Below are positions 1 to 7,765 of a DNA stretch of 33,065 bases, piece by piece. The notes beneath the pieces are model-generated. The model saw only the letters and a list, made by a program, of their open reading frames with translations. It made no database searches and was not told the origin of the DNA. Each line of letters starts with the position of its first letter. Positions within the stretch are counted from its first letter, which is position 1. Origin of the DNA: JBFKMV01 sp041629655 (lineage in GTDB: Bacteria > Acidobacteriota > Polarisedimenticolia > Polarisedimenticolales > Polarisedimenticolaceae). The stretch spans positions 1-33,065 of the forward strand of contig JBFKMV010000036.1 of the NCBI GenBank assembly GCA_041629655.1. Direction: 5' to 3'. A program made the position numbers and the translations under genes.

Positions 1-108
1 GACGAAGTCCTGGAGGCGCGTCGTGTAGGCGGTCTGCTCGAGCTCGCCGTCCCCGCCGGGACGCTCGTGCAGCACGAGCAAGTCGGAACTGGACGTCGGC
101 GTCGGCAT
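1..108 (-). CDS. Unidentified protein, N-terminal fragment (runs off the window)
   Basis: On the minus strand an ATG at 108-106 follows a GGGAGG ribosome-binding site four bases away and opens a frame that stays open to the window edge (36 codons). The visible residues begin MPTPTSSSDLLVLHERPG and do not identify a family. The gene is divergent from lpdA and shares the intergenic region 109-305 with it. The good ribosome-binding site is the main support; the fragment is too short to rule out a chance frame in this GC-rich DNA. Confidence 0.45.
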   Translation of the reverse strand, partial: MPTPTSSSDLLVLHERPGGDGELEQTAYTTRLQDFV

Positions 109-203
109 CGGACCTCCCGTTGGCGACGGACCGCGGACCCCGCGGCCGCCGCGGTTCGTCATGGTACGGCAATCGGGGGAGTTTTTCTAACCGTGCCGAC
201 GGC

Positions 204-232
204 TTGACGCCCCCCCGGAGCTCGGATAGAGT
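204..232 (+). promoter_or_regulatory. Sigma70-like promoter for the lpdA operon
   Basis: TTGACG at 204-209 and TAGAGT at 227-232 are separated by 17 bases, a 5/6 and a 4/6 match to the consensus hexamers. Transcription would start near 239, about 65 bases before the chosen lpdA start at 306. The position in the divergent gap in front of a four-gene operon fits. This is read by eye and not tested. Confidence 0.5.
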
Positions 233-305
233 TCATCGTTCTAACTGTTGCAATAGCTTCGGTTCCGCGCGAAGCGCCGGGTCCCCGGCGCAGGAGATCC
301 TCGAG

Positions 306-1712
306 TTGGGCGCAGACTCACGGTTCGACGTCACGATCATCGGCAGCGGGCCCGGCGGGTACGTCGCGGCGATCCGGGCGGCGCAGCTCGGCCTGAAGAC
401 CGCGGTCGTGGAGAAATACAAGCACCCCGGCGGCACCTGCCTGCACTGGGGCTGCATCCCGACCAAGGCCATGCTGCACACGGCCGAGGTGCTGGAAACG
501 ACCCGCCACGCTTCGTCCTTCGGCGTCCAGGTCAAGGAGGGCAAGCTCGACCTGGCGGCCATGCACAGCTACAAGGCCAAGACGGTCAACGGCAACGTCA
601 AGGGCATCGAGTACCTGTTCAAGAAGAACAACGTCACGTTGCTGTCGGGGGTCGGACGGCTCAAGGGCCGCGGCCGCGTCGAGGTCACGCCGGCCGAGGG
701 CAAGCCGTACCTGGTCGAGACCCGGCACACCGTGCTGGCCACCGGTTCGGTGATCCGCGACCTGCCGGGCGCCGAGTGCGACGGGGAGCGAATCATCAAC
801 TCCGATCACGCGCTGGCGCTGGAGCAGGTGCCGGAGTCGATGATCGTGCTGGGAGCCGGCGCCGTCGGCGTGGAGTTCGCCTCGATCTACCGGACCTTCG
901 GGACCAAGATCACCGTCGTCGAGCTGCTCGACCGCCTGGTGCCGATCGAGGACGCCGCGTTGGGCAAGGAGCTGGAGCGGGCGTTCAAGAAACGCGGCAT
1001 CGAGGTCCACACCGGCACCAAGGTCGAGGGGGTCAAGAAAGCCAAGAGCGGCGTCGTGGTGAGGGCGACGAAGAACGGCAAGCCGCTGGAGCTGAAGGCG
1101 GCGCTGCTGCTGGTGGCGATCGGGCGCCGGCCGGTGACCGCGGATCTCGGGCTGGAGGGCACCGCGGTCAAGCTGGACAAGGGCGGCTACGTCGAGGTCG
1201 ACCCGATGTTCCGCACCGGCGAGCCGGGCGTCTACGCGATCGGCGACATCCTGCGCACCGCGGCGCTGGCGCACCTGGCCTCGCACGAGGGCATCGTCGC
1301 GGTGGAGCACGCGGCCGGGCTCGACCCGCACCCGATCGACAACGACCGGGTCCCCTCGTGCACCTACTGCGAGCCGGAGGTCGCCTCGATCGGCCTGTCC
1401 GAGGAACAGGCCAGGCAACGCGGCCATGACGTGGTCGTGGGCCGGTTCCCGTTCTCGGCGATCGCTAAGGCCAAGATTCTCGACGACACGCGGGGGTTCG
1501 TGAAGATCGTCGCGGAAAAGAAGTACGACGAGGTGCTGGGGGTCCACATCATCGGGCCCCACGCCACCGAGCTGATCGCGGAAGCCACGGCGGCGCTGAA
1601 CCTCGAGGCGACCGCCGAATCGTTGTTCCAGGCCATCCACGCCCACCCGACGCTGTCGGAGGCGATGGGCGAGGCGGCGCTGGCCGTGCACAAACGAGAG
1701 ATCCACCTGTAG
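306..1712 (+). CDS. lpdA: Dihydrolipoyl dehydrogenase (E3)
   Basis: This FAD enzyme reoxidises the dihydrolipoyl group on E2 of 2-oxoacid dehydrogenase complexes with NAD+, in the cytoplasm. The 468-residue protein is of normal family length. The FAD-binding GSGPGG lies near residues 13-18, the redox disulfide is C45/C50 in the context CLHWGCIPTK, a second Rossmann motif GAGAVG follows mid-protein, and the C-terminal HPTLSE carries the His-Glu pair of the active site. The frame is open further upstream to 120, but the TTG at 306 has AGGAG nine bases before it and puts the FAD motif at the usual distance from the N-terminus, so I chose it. It is first in an operon with E2, lipB and lipA; no E1 gene is present here. 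Confidence 0.95.
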   Translation: MGADSRFDVTIIGSGPGGYVAAIRAAQLGLKTAVVEKYKHPGGTCLHWGCIPTKAMLHTAEVLETTRHASSFGVQVKEGKLDLAAMHSYKAKTVNGNVKGIEYLFKKNNVTLLSGVGRLKGRGRVEVTPAEGKPYLVETRHTVLATGSVIRDLPGAECDGERIINSDHALALEQVPESMIVLGAGAVGVEFASIYRTFGTKITVVELLDRLVPIEDAALGKELERAFKKRGIEVHTGTKVEGVKKAKSGVVVRATKNGKPLELKAALLLVAIGRRPVTADLGLEGTAVKLDKGGYVEVDPMFRTGEPGVYAIGDILRTAALAHLASHEGIVAVEHAAGLDPHPIDNDRVPSCTYCEPEVASIGLSEEQARQRGHDVVVGRFPFSAIAKAKILDDTRGFVKIVAEKKYDEVLGVHIIGPHATELIAEATAALNLEATAESLFQAIHAHPTLSEAMGEAALAVHKREIHL

Positions 1713-1728
1713 CCCGCAAAGCGCGGGC
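1712..1728 (+). repeat. Intercistronic hairpin between lpdA and the E2 gene
   Basis: GCCCGC and GCGGGC form a perfect 6-bp stem around a 5-base loop right after the lpdA stop codon. There is no T-run, so it is more likely an mRNA-stability or processing structure than a terminator, and the E2 gene follows 28 bases later. Confidence 0.4.
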
Positions 1729-1756
1729 GCAGTTCGGACGAGGGCGGAGTCAAGCG

Positions 1757-3070
1757 ATGCGTGTTGACGTGGTCATGCCGCAGATGGGCGAGTCGATCGC
1801 CGAGGGAACCATCACCCGCTGGATCAAGCAGGTCGGCGAGACGGTGCAGCGGGAGGAACCGTTGTTCGAGATCTCGACGGACAAGGTCGACGCCGAGATC
1901 CCCGCCCCCGCTGCCGGCGTGCTGGTCGAGATCAAGGGCAGCGAGGGCGACACCGTTCCGGTCAACGACGTCGTGGCCGTGATCGAGACCGAGGCCGGGT
2001 CGGCCGAGACCGCCACCGCGCCCGCAGCGCAGGCCGAGCCGGCGAAGCAGCAGGAGCAGCCGGCGGCCGAGCGCGCGCCCGCCGCCGCGCCGGCGAAACC
2101 CGCCGCGCCGGCCCCGGCGCCGGCCCCCGAACCGGACGATCGGCCCCGGGTGTTCGTCTCGCCGGTGGTCCGGCAGATCGCGAGCGAGCACGGGATCGAC
2201 CCGCGCGACGTTCCGGGTACCGGCGCCGCGGGCCGCGTGACCAAAAAGGACATCCTGACCTTCATCGAGCGGGGCGCCGCCGCCGCACCGGCGGCCCCCG
2301 CCGCGACGGCGACCCCGGCCGTCGCCCCCGCGCCGGCGCGTCCGGCCCAGCCGGACGCCCCGACGTTCAAGCCCGGCGAGCGCGTCGAGCGGGTCGCGAT
2401 GACGCAGATGCGCAAGATCATCGCCGGACACATGATCGAGTCCCGGCGGACTTCGGCCCACGTCAACTCGGTGTTCGAGGTCGACCTGACCCGGGTCGTG
2501 CGACTGCGCGACAAGTACAAACAGCAGTACCAGGAGCGGCACGCCACCAAGCTGACCTTCACCCCGTTCTTCCTCAAGGCCGCCTGCGACGCCCTGCGCG
2601 CCTGGCCGATCGTCAACGCGTCCGTCGAGGGCGAGACGATCGTGTACAAGAAGGACCTCAACGTCGGGGTCGCGGTGGCGCTCGACTGGGGCCTGATCGT
2701 GCCGGTGGTCCGCAACGCCGACGAGCTTTCGCTGGCGGGCCTGTGCAAGCGGGTCAACGACCTGGCCGAGCGGGCGCGAACCAAGAAGCTCAACCCGGAC
2801 GAGGTCCAGGGCGGGACGTTCACCATTACCAACCCCGGGATCTACGGGGGTCTGTTCGGGCTGCCGATCATCAACCAGCCCCAGGTGGCGATCATGGGGA
2901 TCGGCGGGATCAAGCAGCGGCCGGTGGTGATCGACGACGCGATCGCGATCCGGTCGATGGTCTACGTGTCGATGTCCTACGACCACCGCGTGGTCGACGG
3001 TGCGGTGGCCGACCAGTTCCTGGCGCTGGTCCAGCGCACGCTGGAGGACTTCGACGAGTCGCTGCTGTAG
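1757..3070 (+). CDS. Dihydrolipoamide acyltransferase (E2) of a 2-oxoacid dehydrogenase complex
   Basis: E2 forms the core of the complex and passes acyl groups from E1 to CoA by a swinging lipoyl arm. The 437-residue protein shows one lipoyl domain (about 1-78) with the modified lysine K43 in STDKVDAE, an Ala/Pro-rich linker, a peripheral-subunit-binding domain (about 131-172, with VSPVVRQIASEHGID), a second Ala/Pro linker and a catalytic domain ending with the HRVVDG active-site signature. MPQMGESIAEGTI and STDKVDAEIPAP resemble succinyl- or branched-chain E2 proteins, so 2-oxoglutarate (sucB) and branched-chain (bkdC) roles are both possible and the symbol is left open. It lies 44 bases after lpdA and 13 before lipB. 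Confidence 0.92.
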   Translation: MRVDVVMPQMGESIAEGTITRWIKQVGETVQREEPLFEISTDKVDAEIPAPAAGVLVEIKGSEGDTVPVNDVVAVIETEAGSAETATAPAAQAEPAKQQEQPAAERAPAAAPAKPAAPAPAPAPEPDDRPRVFVSPVVRQIASEHGIDPRDVPGTGAAGRVTKKDILTFIERGAAAAPAAPAATATPAVAPAPARPAQPDAPTFKPGERVERVAMTQMRKIIAGHMIESRRTSAHVNSVFEVDLTRVVRLRDKYKQQYQERHATKLTFTPFFLKAACDALRAWPIVNASVEGETIVYKKDLNVGVAVALDWGLIVPVVRNADELSLAGLCKRVNDLAERARTKKLNPDEVQGGTFTITNPGIYGGLFGLPIINQPQVAIMGIGGIKQRPVVIDDAIAIRSMVYVSMSYDHRVVDGAVADQFLALVQRTLEDFDESLL

Positions 3071-3083
3071 GCGGCTCGAGGCG

Positions 3084-3806
3084 ATGGAACCGTTGCTCGT
3101 GCGCTGGCTCGGCCGCCTGCCCTACGCGCAGGGACTCGAGCTGCAGCAGGCGCTGACCGAGGCGCGGCGGGACGGTGCGGCACCGGACACGCTGCTGTTG
3201 CTCGAGCACGAGCCCGTGGTGACCGTGGGGCGATCCGCGCGCGCGCCGCGACTCCGGGTCCCGGAGTCCGAGCTGCGGCGGCGCGGGATCGAGATCCACG
3301 AGACCGGCCGCGGCGGCGACGTGACCTACCACGGCCCCGGGCAGCTGGTCGGCTACCCGATCGTCGCCCTGACGGGACCGGAACGGGACGCCCACCGTTA
3401 CCTGCGGCGGCTGGAACGGGCGTTGATCGACGCGGTCGCCGGGCTGGGCGTTCGCGCGAGCCGCGTCGCCGGGCTGACCGGGATCTGGGTCGGCGACGAC
3501 AAGCTCGCCGCCATCGGCGTGCGGCTGTCCACCGGCTGGGTCACCTCCCACGGCTTCGCGCTGAACGTCGGCGGCGACCTGTCCGGCTTCGACACCATCG
3601 TGCCCTGCGGCATCGCCGACCGCGGCGTGACCGCGCTGGCCCGGCTGCTGCCCGCTCCCCCGACGCTGCGCGAGATGGCGGCGCGGGTCGCGGTGACGCT
3701 GGCCGCGGCGCTGGCCCGCAGACCCGCGTTGCCGGCCCTGGCGAGCGAACGGCTGGGCATTCCCGGCGCGCCGACGCTATGCTACGAGTTGCAGGGATCG
3801 AGGTGA
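3084..3806 (+). CDS. lipB: Octanoyl-[ACP]:protein octanoyltransferase
   Basis: LipB moves an octanoyl group from acyl carrier protein to the lipoyl-domain lysine, the first step of endogenous lipoate assembly. The 240-residue protein has the signature RGGDVTYHGPGQLVGYP near residues 76-92, the catalytic lysine K140 in GDDKLAAIGV and the acyl-thioester cysteine C175 in PCGIADRGV. The frame is open further upstream, inside the E2 gene, but the ATG at 3084 lies 13 bases after the E2 stop and gives the family's usual N-terminus. The gene is followed by lipA after four bases. The target E2 is encoded immediately upstream. Confidence 0.95.
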   Translation: MEPLLVRWLGRLPYAQGLELQQALTEARRDGAAPDTLLLLEHEPVVTVGRSARAPRLRVPESELRRRGIEIHETGRGGDVTYHGPGQLVGYPIVALTGPERDAHRYLRRLERALIDAVAGLGVRASRVAGLTGIWVGDDKLAAIGVRLSTGWVTSHGFALNVGGDLSGFDTIVPCGIADRGVTALARLLPAPPTLREMAARVAVTLAAALARRPALPALASERLGIPGAPTLCYELQGSR

Positions 3807-3810
3807 ACGG

Positions 3811-4746
3811 ATGAGCGGATGCGCCTCACGTCAGGGCAAGCGGCCGGATTGGCTCAAGATCCGGCTGCGCACGGGTGACAACTTCCGCAGCCTGCGCCGG
3901 ATGGTCGGCGAGCTGGAGCTGAACACCGTCTGCGCCGAGGCGCGCTGCCCCAACATCTACGAGTGCTGGGAAGCGGGCACCGCCACGTTCATGATCCTGG
4001 GGGACACCTGCACCCGCCGCTGCGGATTCTGCAGCGTCAACAGCGGGCGTCCGCAGCCCGGCGTGGACGCCGGGGAGCCGGCGCACGTGGCGGAAGCGGT
4101 GGCGCGGCTGGGCCTGCGGCACGCGGTGATCACCAGCGTCGACCGTGACGACCTGCCGGACGGCGGGGCGGGCCACTTCCGCGACGTGATCGCCGCGATC
4201 CACGCGCGCACGCCGCAGTGCGCCGTCGAGGTGCTGACGCCCGACTTCAAGCACAAGCCCGGCGCGCTGGATACGGTGCTCGCGGCGCGGCCGGCGGTGT
4301 TCTCGCACAACGTCGAGACCGTGCCGCGGCTGTATCGCACCGCGCGACCCGGCTCGCGCTACGCGGGCTCGGTGGAGCTGCTGGCCCGGGCGGCGCAACG
4401 GCGCGACGCCGGGATGCCCGCGCTGCGCGTCAAGTCGAGCCTGATCCTGGGTCTGGGCGAGCGGCCCGACGAGCTCCCGCCGGTGATGCGCGAGCTGCGC
4501 GACGCCGGGGTGGACGTGCTGACGTTGGGCCAGTACCTCCAGCCGACGCGCGAGCACCTGCCGGTCGACCGCTTCGTGCATCCCGACGAGTTCGCCGCGC
4601 TGCGCGAGCAGGGTCTGGCGATGGGCTTCCTGCACGTCGAGTCCGGACCGCTCGTCCGCTCCTCGTACCACGCCGAGCGGCACCGGCCCGATCCCCCCGG
4701 CCCGGAGACGGCGGCACGCGCGGGCCGGCTGCTCGGAATCGGCTAG
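3811..4746 (+). CDS. lipA: Lipoyl synthase (radical SAM)
   Basis: LipA inserts two sulfur atoms into the protein-bound octanoyl chain to make the lipoyl group. In the 311-residue protein the auxiliary cluster is bound by C41, C46 and C52 (CAEARCPNIYEC) and the radical-SAM cluster by C67, C71 and C74 (CTRRCGFC). The C-terminal RSSY supplies the conserved serine ligand of the auxiliary cluster. All key residues are present and the length is typical. It is the last gene of the lipoate operon, four bases after lipB. Its stop codon lies only four bases from the stop of the convergent thioredoxin gene, leaving no room for a conventional terminator between them. Confidence 0.96.
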   Translation: MSGCASRQGKRPDWLKIRLRTGDNFRSLRRMVGELELNTVCAEARCPNIYECWEAGTATFMILGDTCTRRCGFCSVNSGRPQPGVDAGEPAHVAEAVARLGLRHAVITSVDRDDLPDGGAGHFRDVIAAIHARTPQCAVEVLTPDFKHKPGALDTVLAARPAVFSHNVETVPRLYRTARPGSRYAGSVELLARAAQRRDAGMPALRVKSSLILGLGERPDELPPVMRELRDAGVDVLTLGQYLQPTREHLPVDRFVHPDEFAALREQGLAMGFLHVESGPLVRSSYHAERHRPDPPGPETAARAGRLLGIG

Positions 4747-4750
4747 CGGC

Positions 4751-5344
4751 TCACGGACCCGGTTCGGGGTCCGGCGTCGCGGGGTAGTACGGCTCGCCCA
4801 GCGGACGGCCGTCGAGGTAGGCCTCGACGTCGGCGATCAGCGCTTCCAGGGCCGGCGCCGCCCCGCCGACGTAACGCCGCACCACGGTGCCCTGCCCGTC
4901 GATCAGGAACGTCGTCGGCAGCTTCCCGATCCCGCCCCAGGCCCGGCTGATCCGGTCACCGCCGGTCAGGATCGGGTAGGTCACGCCGACGTGCAGGACG
5001 TACGCGGCGACCGGCCCCAGGCCTTGATGGGGATCGTCCTTGGATACGCCGATCACGACCAGGCCGCGCTCGCCGTGCTCGAGGTGGAGCCGCTGCAGCT
5101 TGGGCATCTCCTCGGCGCACGGCCGGCACCAGGTGGCCCAGAAGTTGACCAGCGTCAGCTTGCCCTGGCTCCAGTCCACCTCGACCCAGCGGCCGTCGAG
5201 ATCCTTGCCGATCAGCCGCGGCGCGGTCTCGTTGGGGACCAGGGCCAGCCGGGACGGCGGCCCGGAGGCGAGGCACGGCAAGCCCGTCAACAACAGCGAC
5301 AGCAGCGTCAGGACGATCGATGGCGCGCGGCGCTCGGGGGTCAT
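4751..5344 (-). CDS. TlpA/ResA-like exported thioredoxin-family protein
   Basis: This 197-residue protein looks like a periplasmic thiol-disulfide reductase of the TlpA/ResA group, which keeps cysteines of exported proteins (for example apocytochromes) reduced. A hydrophobic export signal spans about residues 8-27. The thioredoxin fold follows, with the catalytic WCRPC at 72-76 in NFWATWCRPCAEEMPK and the cis-proline in GKLPTTFLI. The frame is open upstream to 5458, but that part is only translated tRNA sequence. The ATG at 5344 has GGAG at good spacing and places the signal peptide at the N-terminus. The exact redox partner is unknown. It lies 19 bases after tRNA-Gly, so the two may share a transcript. 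Confidence 0.85.
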   Translation of the reverse strand: MTPERRAPSIVLTLLSLLLTGLPCLASGPPSRLALVPNETAPRLIGKDLDGRWVEVDWSQGKLTLVNFWATWCRPCAEEMPKLQRLHLEHGERGLVVIGVSKDDPHQGLGPVAAYVLHVGVTYPILTGGDRISRAWGGIGKLPTTFLIDGQGTVVRRYVGGAAPALEALIADVEAYLDGRPLGEPYYPATPDPEPGP

Positions 5345-5363
5345 CGGCGGACTCCACGGCGAT

Positions 5364-5439
<76 letters not shown>

Positions 5440-5475
5440 CTGCCGTGCGGCTGGGCACGGTGCTTCAGCCGGAGG

Positions 5476-5504
5476 AAAATACCTCATGGTCGGGGCTGCG
5501 TCAA
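5476..5504 (-). promoter_or_regulatory. Sigma70-like promoter for tRNA-Gly (and probably the thioredoxin gene)
   Basis: Read on the minus strand, TTGACG (5504-5499) and TATTTT (5481-5476) are 17 bases apart. The predicted start near 5469 lies about 30 bases before the mature tRNA 5' end. No terminator is seen between the tRNA and the thioredoxin gene. Confidence 0.6.
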
Positions 5505-5544
5505 ACCCGTGCGGCAGCTGGGAAAACGCGGCGAACGGGGGCTT

Positions 5545-5943
5545 TCAGCCGCTCGGCCAGAGCCGGAAGGCGTCGACGATGTGGCGCGCGCGCAGCTCGC
5601 CTCCGGGCGGGCCCAGCAGCTCGACCACGTCGAAGCGGCACGGCCGGTCGAGCCGGCGCGTACGCTGCAGGTAACCGAGGGCCACGCGCGCCATCCGTCG
5701 TTGCTTGCGCGGCGTGACCGCCTCCGCCGGCCGACCGTAGCCGGCCAGGCGTCGGGTCTTGACCTCGACGAACACGATCACCTCTCCGTCCTCGGCGATC
5801 AGGTCGATCTCGCCGAGCCGCATGCGGAAGCGGCGCTCGAGGATCCGCAGTCCGGCGCGTCGCAGCGCCGCCTCGGCCGCCGCTTCGCCGTCACGGCCCA
5901 GACGCTGCCGGGTGTCCGGCCGCGGACGCTCGGCGAGCCTCAC
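5545..5943 (-). CDS. YraN/UPF0102 family putative endonuclease
   Basis: The 132-residue protein has the compact nuclease-like fold of the YraN (UPF0102) family, whose role is not settled. The conserved core is seen as GEIDLIA (E45, D47) followed by VFVEVKTR (E60, K62), the acidic/Lys pattern shared with restriction-endonuclease-like and Holliday-junction-resolvase-like proteins. The frame is open far upstream, but the GTG at 5943 overlaps the stop of the preceding gene as GTGA and gives the family's usual length, so I chose it. It is the last gene of the sigma-factor cluster. The location next to an envelope-stress-like set is probably translational hitch-hiking and not a shared function. Confidence 0.85.
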   Translation of the reverse strand: MRLAERPRPDTRQRLGRDGEAAAEAALRRAGLRILERRFRMRLGEIDLIAEDGEVIVFVEVKTRRLAGYGRPAEAVTPRKQRRMARVALGYLQRTRRLDRPCRFDVVELLGPPGGELRARHIVDAFRLWPSG

Positions 5944-6491
5944 GGGCGACGTTGCCGCGGCAGGCCGCCGCCGGGCCGGCGGCGCTGGCGGCGCTCCTGC
6001 ATCGCCTCGCGCCGGTCGCGACGCGCCTCCTGGAGCCGACGGTTCAGCTCCTGGCGGAACCCGGCGACGAAGAACCGGAACTCCACCCGCTGGCGAACGG
6101 TCAACGACGCGTCGATCTCCCGCTGCAGCTCGCGCTGGGACGCCTGGGACCGCAGCTCGAGCTCGGTCAAGCGGTCGAGCAGCTGCTGCAGCCGCACATC
6201 CGGGGCGCCGCCCCGGTAGGCCTCGCGCAGCTCGCGCCCGGCTTCCTGGCGCTCGCGGCGCAGATGCCGGCGCTCCTGCTCCAGGCGTTCGACCCGCGGC
6301 AGGACCTCGGCCGTCTGGTCGTCGGTCAGCCCCAGCTCCATGCGCAGCCGGTTCTCGAAGTGCTGCCGCAAGGCCTGCCGCAACGCGGGCTCCTCGATCT
6401 CGGCCGCATCGGTTTGCGCGTCGGCCTGCGCGAAGGCCGCGCCACCCGAGGCGAGCAGCAGCAGCAGCGTCACGATCGAAACTCGTTTCAT
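5940..6491 (-). CDS. Periplasmic LTxxQ-motif protein, Spy/CpxP-like
   Basis: The 183-residue protein has a clear Sec signal peptide (residues 1-21, cleavage after AFA) and then a long, charged, Arg/Glu/Gln-rich helical body. Two LTxxQ motifs are visible, LTDDQ at 55-59 and LTVRQ at 130-134. This is the hallmark of the Spy/CpxP/ZraP family of periplasmic chaperones and stress sensors. The C-terminus is strongly basic (ERRQRRRPGGG). The ATG at 6491 overlaps the stop of the upstream anti-sigma candidate as ATGA. Proteins of this type next to an ECF sigma factor often report envelope damage or metal stress. That role is inferred from family and context. Confidence 0.75.
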   Translation of the reverse strand: MKRVSIVTLLLLLASGGAAFAQADAQTDAAEIEEPALRQALRQHFENRLRMELGLTDDQTAEVLPRVERLEQERRHLRRERQEAGRELREAYRGGAPDVRLQQLLDRLTELELRSQASQRELQREIDASLTVRQRVEFRFFVAGFRQELNRRLQEARRDRREAMQERRQRRRPGGGLPRQRRP

Positions 6492-7150
6492 ACTCGCCCT
6501 CCGCGCAGGCGTGCCTCCTGCTCGCGAATCCACTCCAACAGCGCCCCGCGCCCCGCGGCGTCGAGACCGTAGGTTTCGGGGAACATCCAACCCTCGTCGA
6601 GCTCGAGCTCCGGCGCGCCGTCGTCCGCGGGTGCATCGAGCCCGGCGACGGGATCGAGCCAGTCCTCGTCGAGACCGGCGACCAGGTCCACGGCCACCGG
6701 GTCGGCCGGCTCCGCGGCGTCCAGGGCGCTGATCAGGGCGTCGGGCAGCGCCGGCCCGGGCACCGCAACGACCGGCTCCCGCACCTCCCGCCCGGCGACG
6801 ACGGCGTCGTCCGCCGGCCCCGTCCCGGGCGCGAACATCCACAGACCGACGGCCAGGCCGATCGCCGCCGCGACGGAGGCGATCGCGAGCGCGGAGCGGC
6901 GGCCGTGCACCCGCTCGGCCGCGCGGACGCGCTCAGTGACCCGCGCGTCGAACGTGGCCCAGTATTCCGGTCCCGGATCCGGCTGCGGGTCCCGCCGCTC
7001 GGGCGATCGTGCCAGCAGCGCGACCAGCTCACGGCCGCCCGGGTGCTCGTCGCAGCACGCGGCGAGCGCCGCGATCCGCGCCTCGCGGTCGGGCGCCGCC
7101 GGGTCGGCCAGCAGCTCGGCCAGCTCGTTGTCGAATCGTGCTCGATCCAT
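6488..7150 (-). CDS. Single-pass membrane protein, putative anti-sigma factor
   Basis: The 220-residue protein follows the ECF sigma gene by 17 bases and precedes the LTxxQ protein with an ATGA overlap. Its N-terminal part (about 1-80) is helical and charged, one transmembrane segment spans about 86-106 (ALAIASVAAAIGLAVGLWMF), and the rest is acidic, rich in Ala, Asp and Pro, and would be periplasmic. The gene order sigma / one-TM protein is the classic arrangement for an anti-sigma factor. I do not see the HxxxCxxC zinc motif of ZAS-type anti-sigma factors; only CCDEH at 32-36 is present. The function is therefore inferred from topology and position. An open frame continues upstream to 7456, but that part overlaps the sigma gene and is rejected. 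Confidence 0.65.
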   Translation of the reverse strand: MDRARFDNELAELLADPAAPDREARIAALAACCDEHPGGRELVALLARSPERRDPQPDPGPEYWATFDARVTERVRAAERVHGRRSALAIASVAAAIGLAVGLWMFAPGTGPADDAVVAGREVREPVVAVPGPALPDALISALDAAEPADPVAVDLVAGLDEDWLDPVAGLDAPADDGAPELELDEGWMFPETYGLDAAGRGALLEWIREQEARLRGGRV

Positions 7151-7167
7151 CGCTCCCGCTCCCCTGT

Positions 7168-7734
7168 TCAATCCACCGTCTCGGCGAGACGGCGTCTCAG
7201 GTTCGATACGGCCTGGTGCAGGTGCGCCTTGACCGTACCCTCGGACAGCTGCAGCACCTCGGCCACCTCGGCGTACGTCATCTCCGAGAAGACCTTCAAC
7301 AGCACCACCTCGCGCTGGCGCGGCGGCAACCGCGTCACCGCCTGCCGGATCCGCCGCCGGTCCTGGCGGCGGCCCAGCCGTCCTTCCGACCCCTCGCCTG
7401 CATCCGGCAGCTCCTGCAGGTCCTCCAGCCCGACCTGCTCCCGTCGTGCGCTCCACATCGACCGTGACACGTTCAGCGCGATCCGCACCAGCCAGGTCCG
7501 GATCGACGAGTCACCCCGGAACCGGCCCAGGGCCCGCCAGGCCTTGACGAAGGTCAGCTGCGCCGCCTCGTCGGCGTCCTCGTGCCGCCCCAGCACGCGG
7601 CGCGCCACGTGGTAGACCGTGCGGCGGTGCGTCCGGACGATTTCGTCGAACGCCGCCGCTTCTCCGCTCCGGAACCGCCGCAGCAACTCGGCGTCCGGGG
7701 CCGGTCCTCTCGGCTTGGCGACCACCGGCTCCAC
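7168..7734 (-). CDS. ECF-type RNA polymerase sigma factor
   Basis: The 188-residue protein has the two-domain layout of ECF (sigma70 family group 4) factors. Region 2 lies at about 20-92 (FDEIVRTHRRTVYHVARRVLG, with DADEAAQLTFVKAWRAL) and region 4 at about 130-185 (LPPRQREVVLLKVF, then MTYAEVAEVLQLSEGTVKAHLHQAV, a helix-turn-helix that reads the -35 element). It starts with GTG at 7734 and no strong ribosome-binding site is seen. Only 31 bases separate it from the cysS stop, so it may be read through from cysS or from a promoter inside cysS. It heads a cluster with an anti-sigma candidate, an LTxxQ protein and yraN. Confidence 0.92.
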   Translation of the reverse strand: MEPVVAKPRGPAPDAELLRRFRSGEAAAFDEIVRTHRRTVYHVARRVLGRHEDADEAAQLTFVKAWRALGRFRGDSSIRTWLVRIALNVSRSMWSARREQVGLEDLQELPDAGEGSEGRLGRRQDRRRIRQAVTRLPPRQREVVLLKVFSEMTYAEVAEVLQLSEGTVKAHLHQAVSNLRRRLAETVD

Positions 7735-7765
7735 GGGTGTTGGACCGTCGGACGGCCCGGGGGGT

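Noticed and set aside
1712..1728. A terminator after lpdA
   Set aside because: The stem is short, no T-run follows, and the next gene of the same pathway starts 28 bases later on the same strand.
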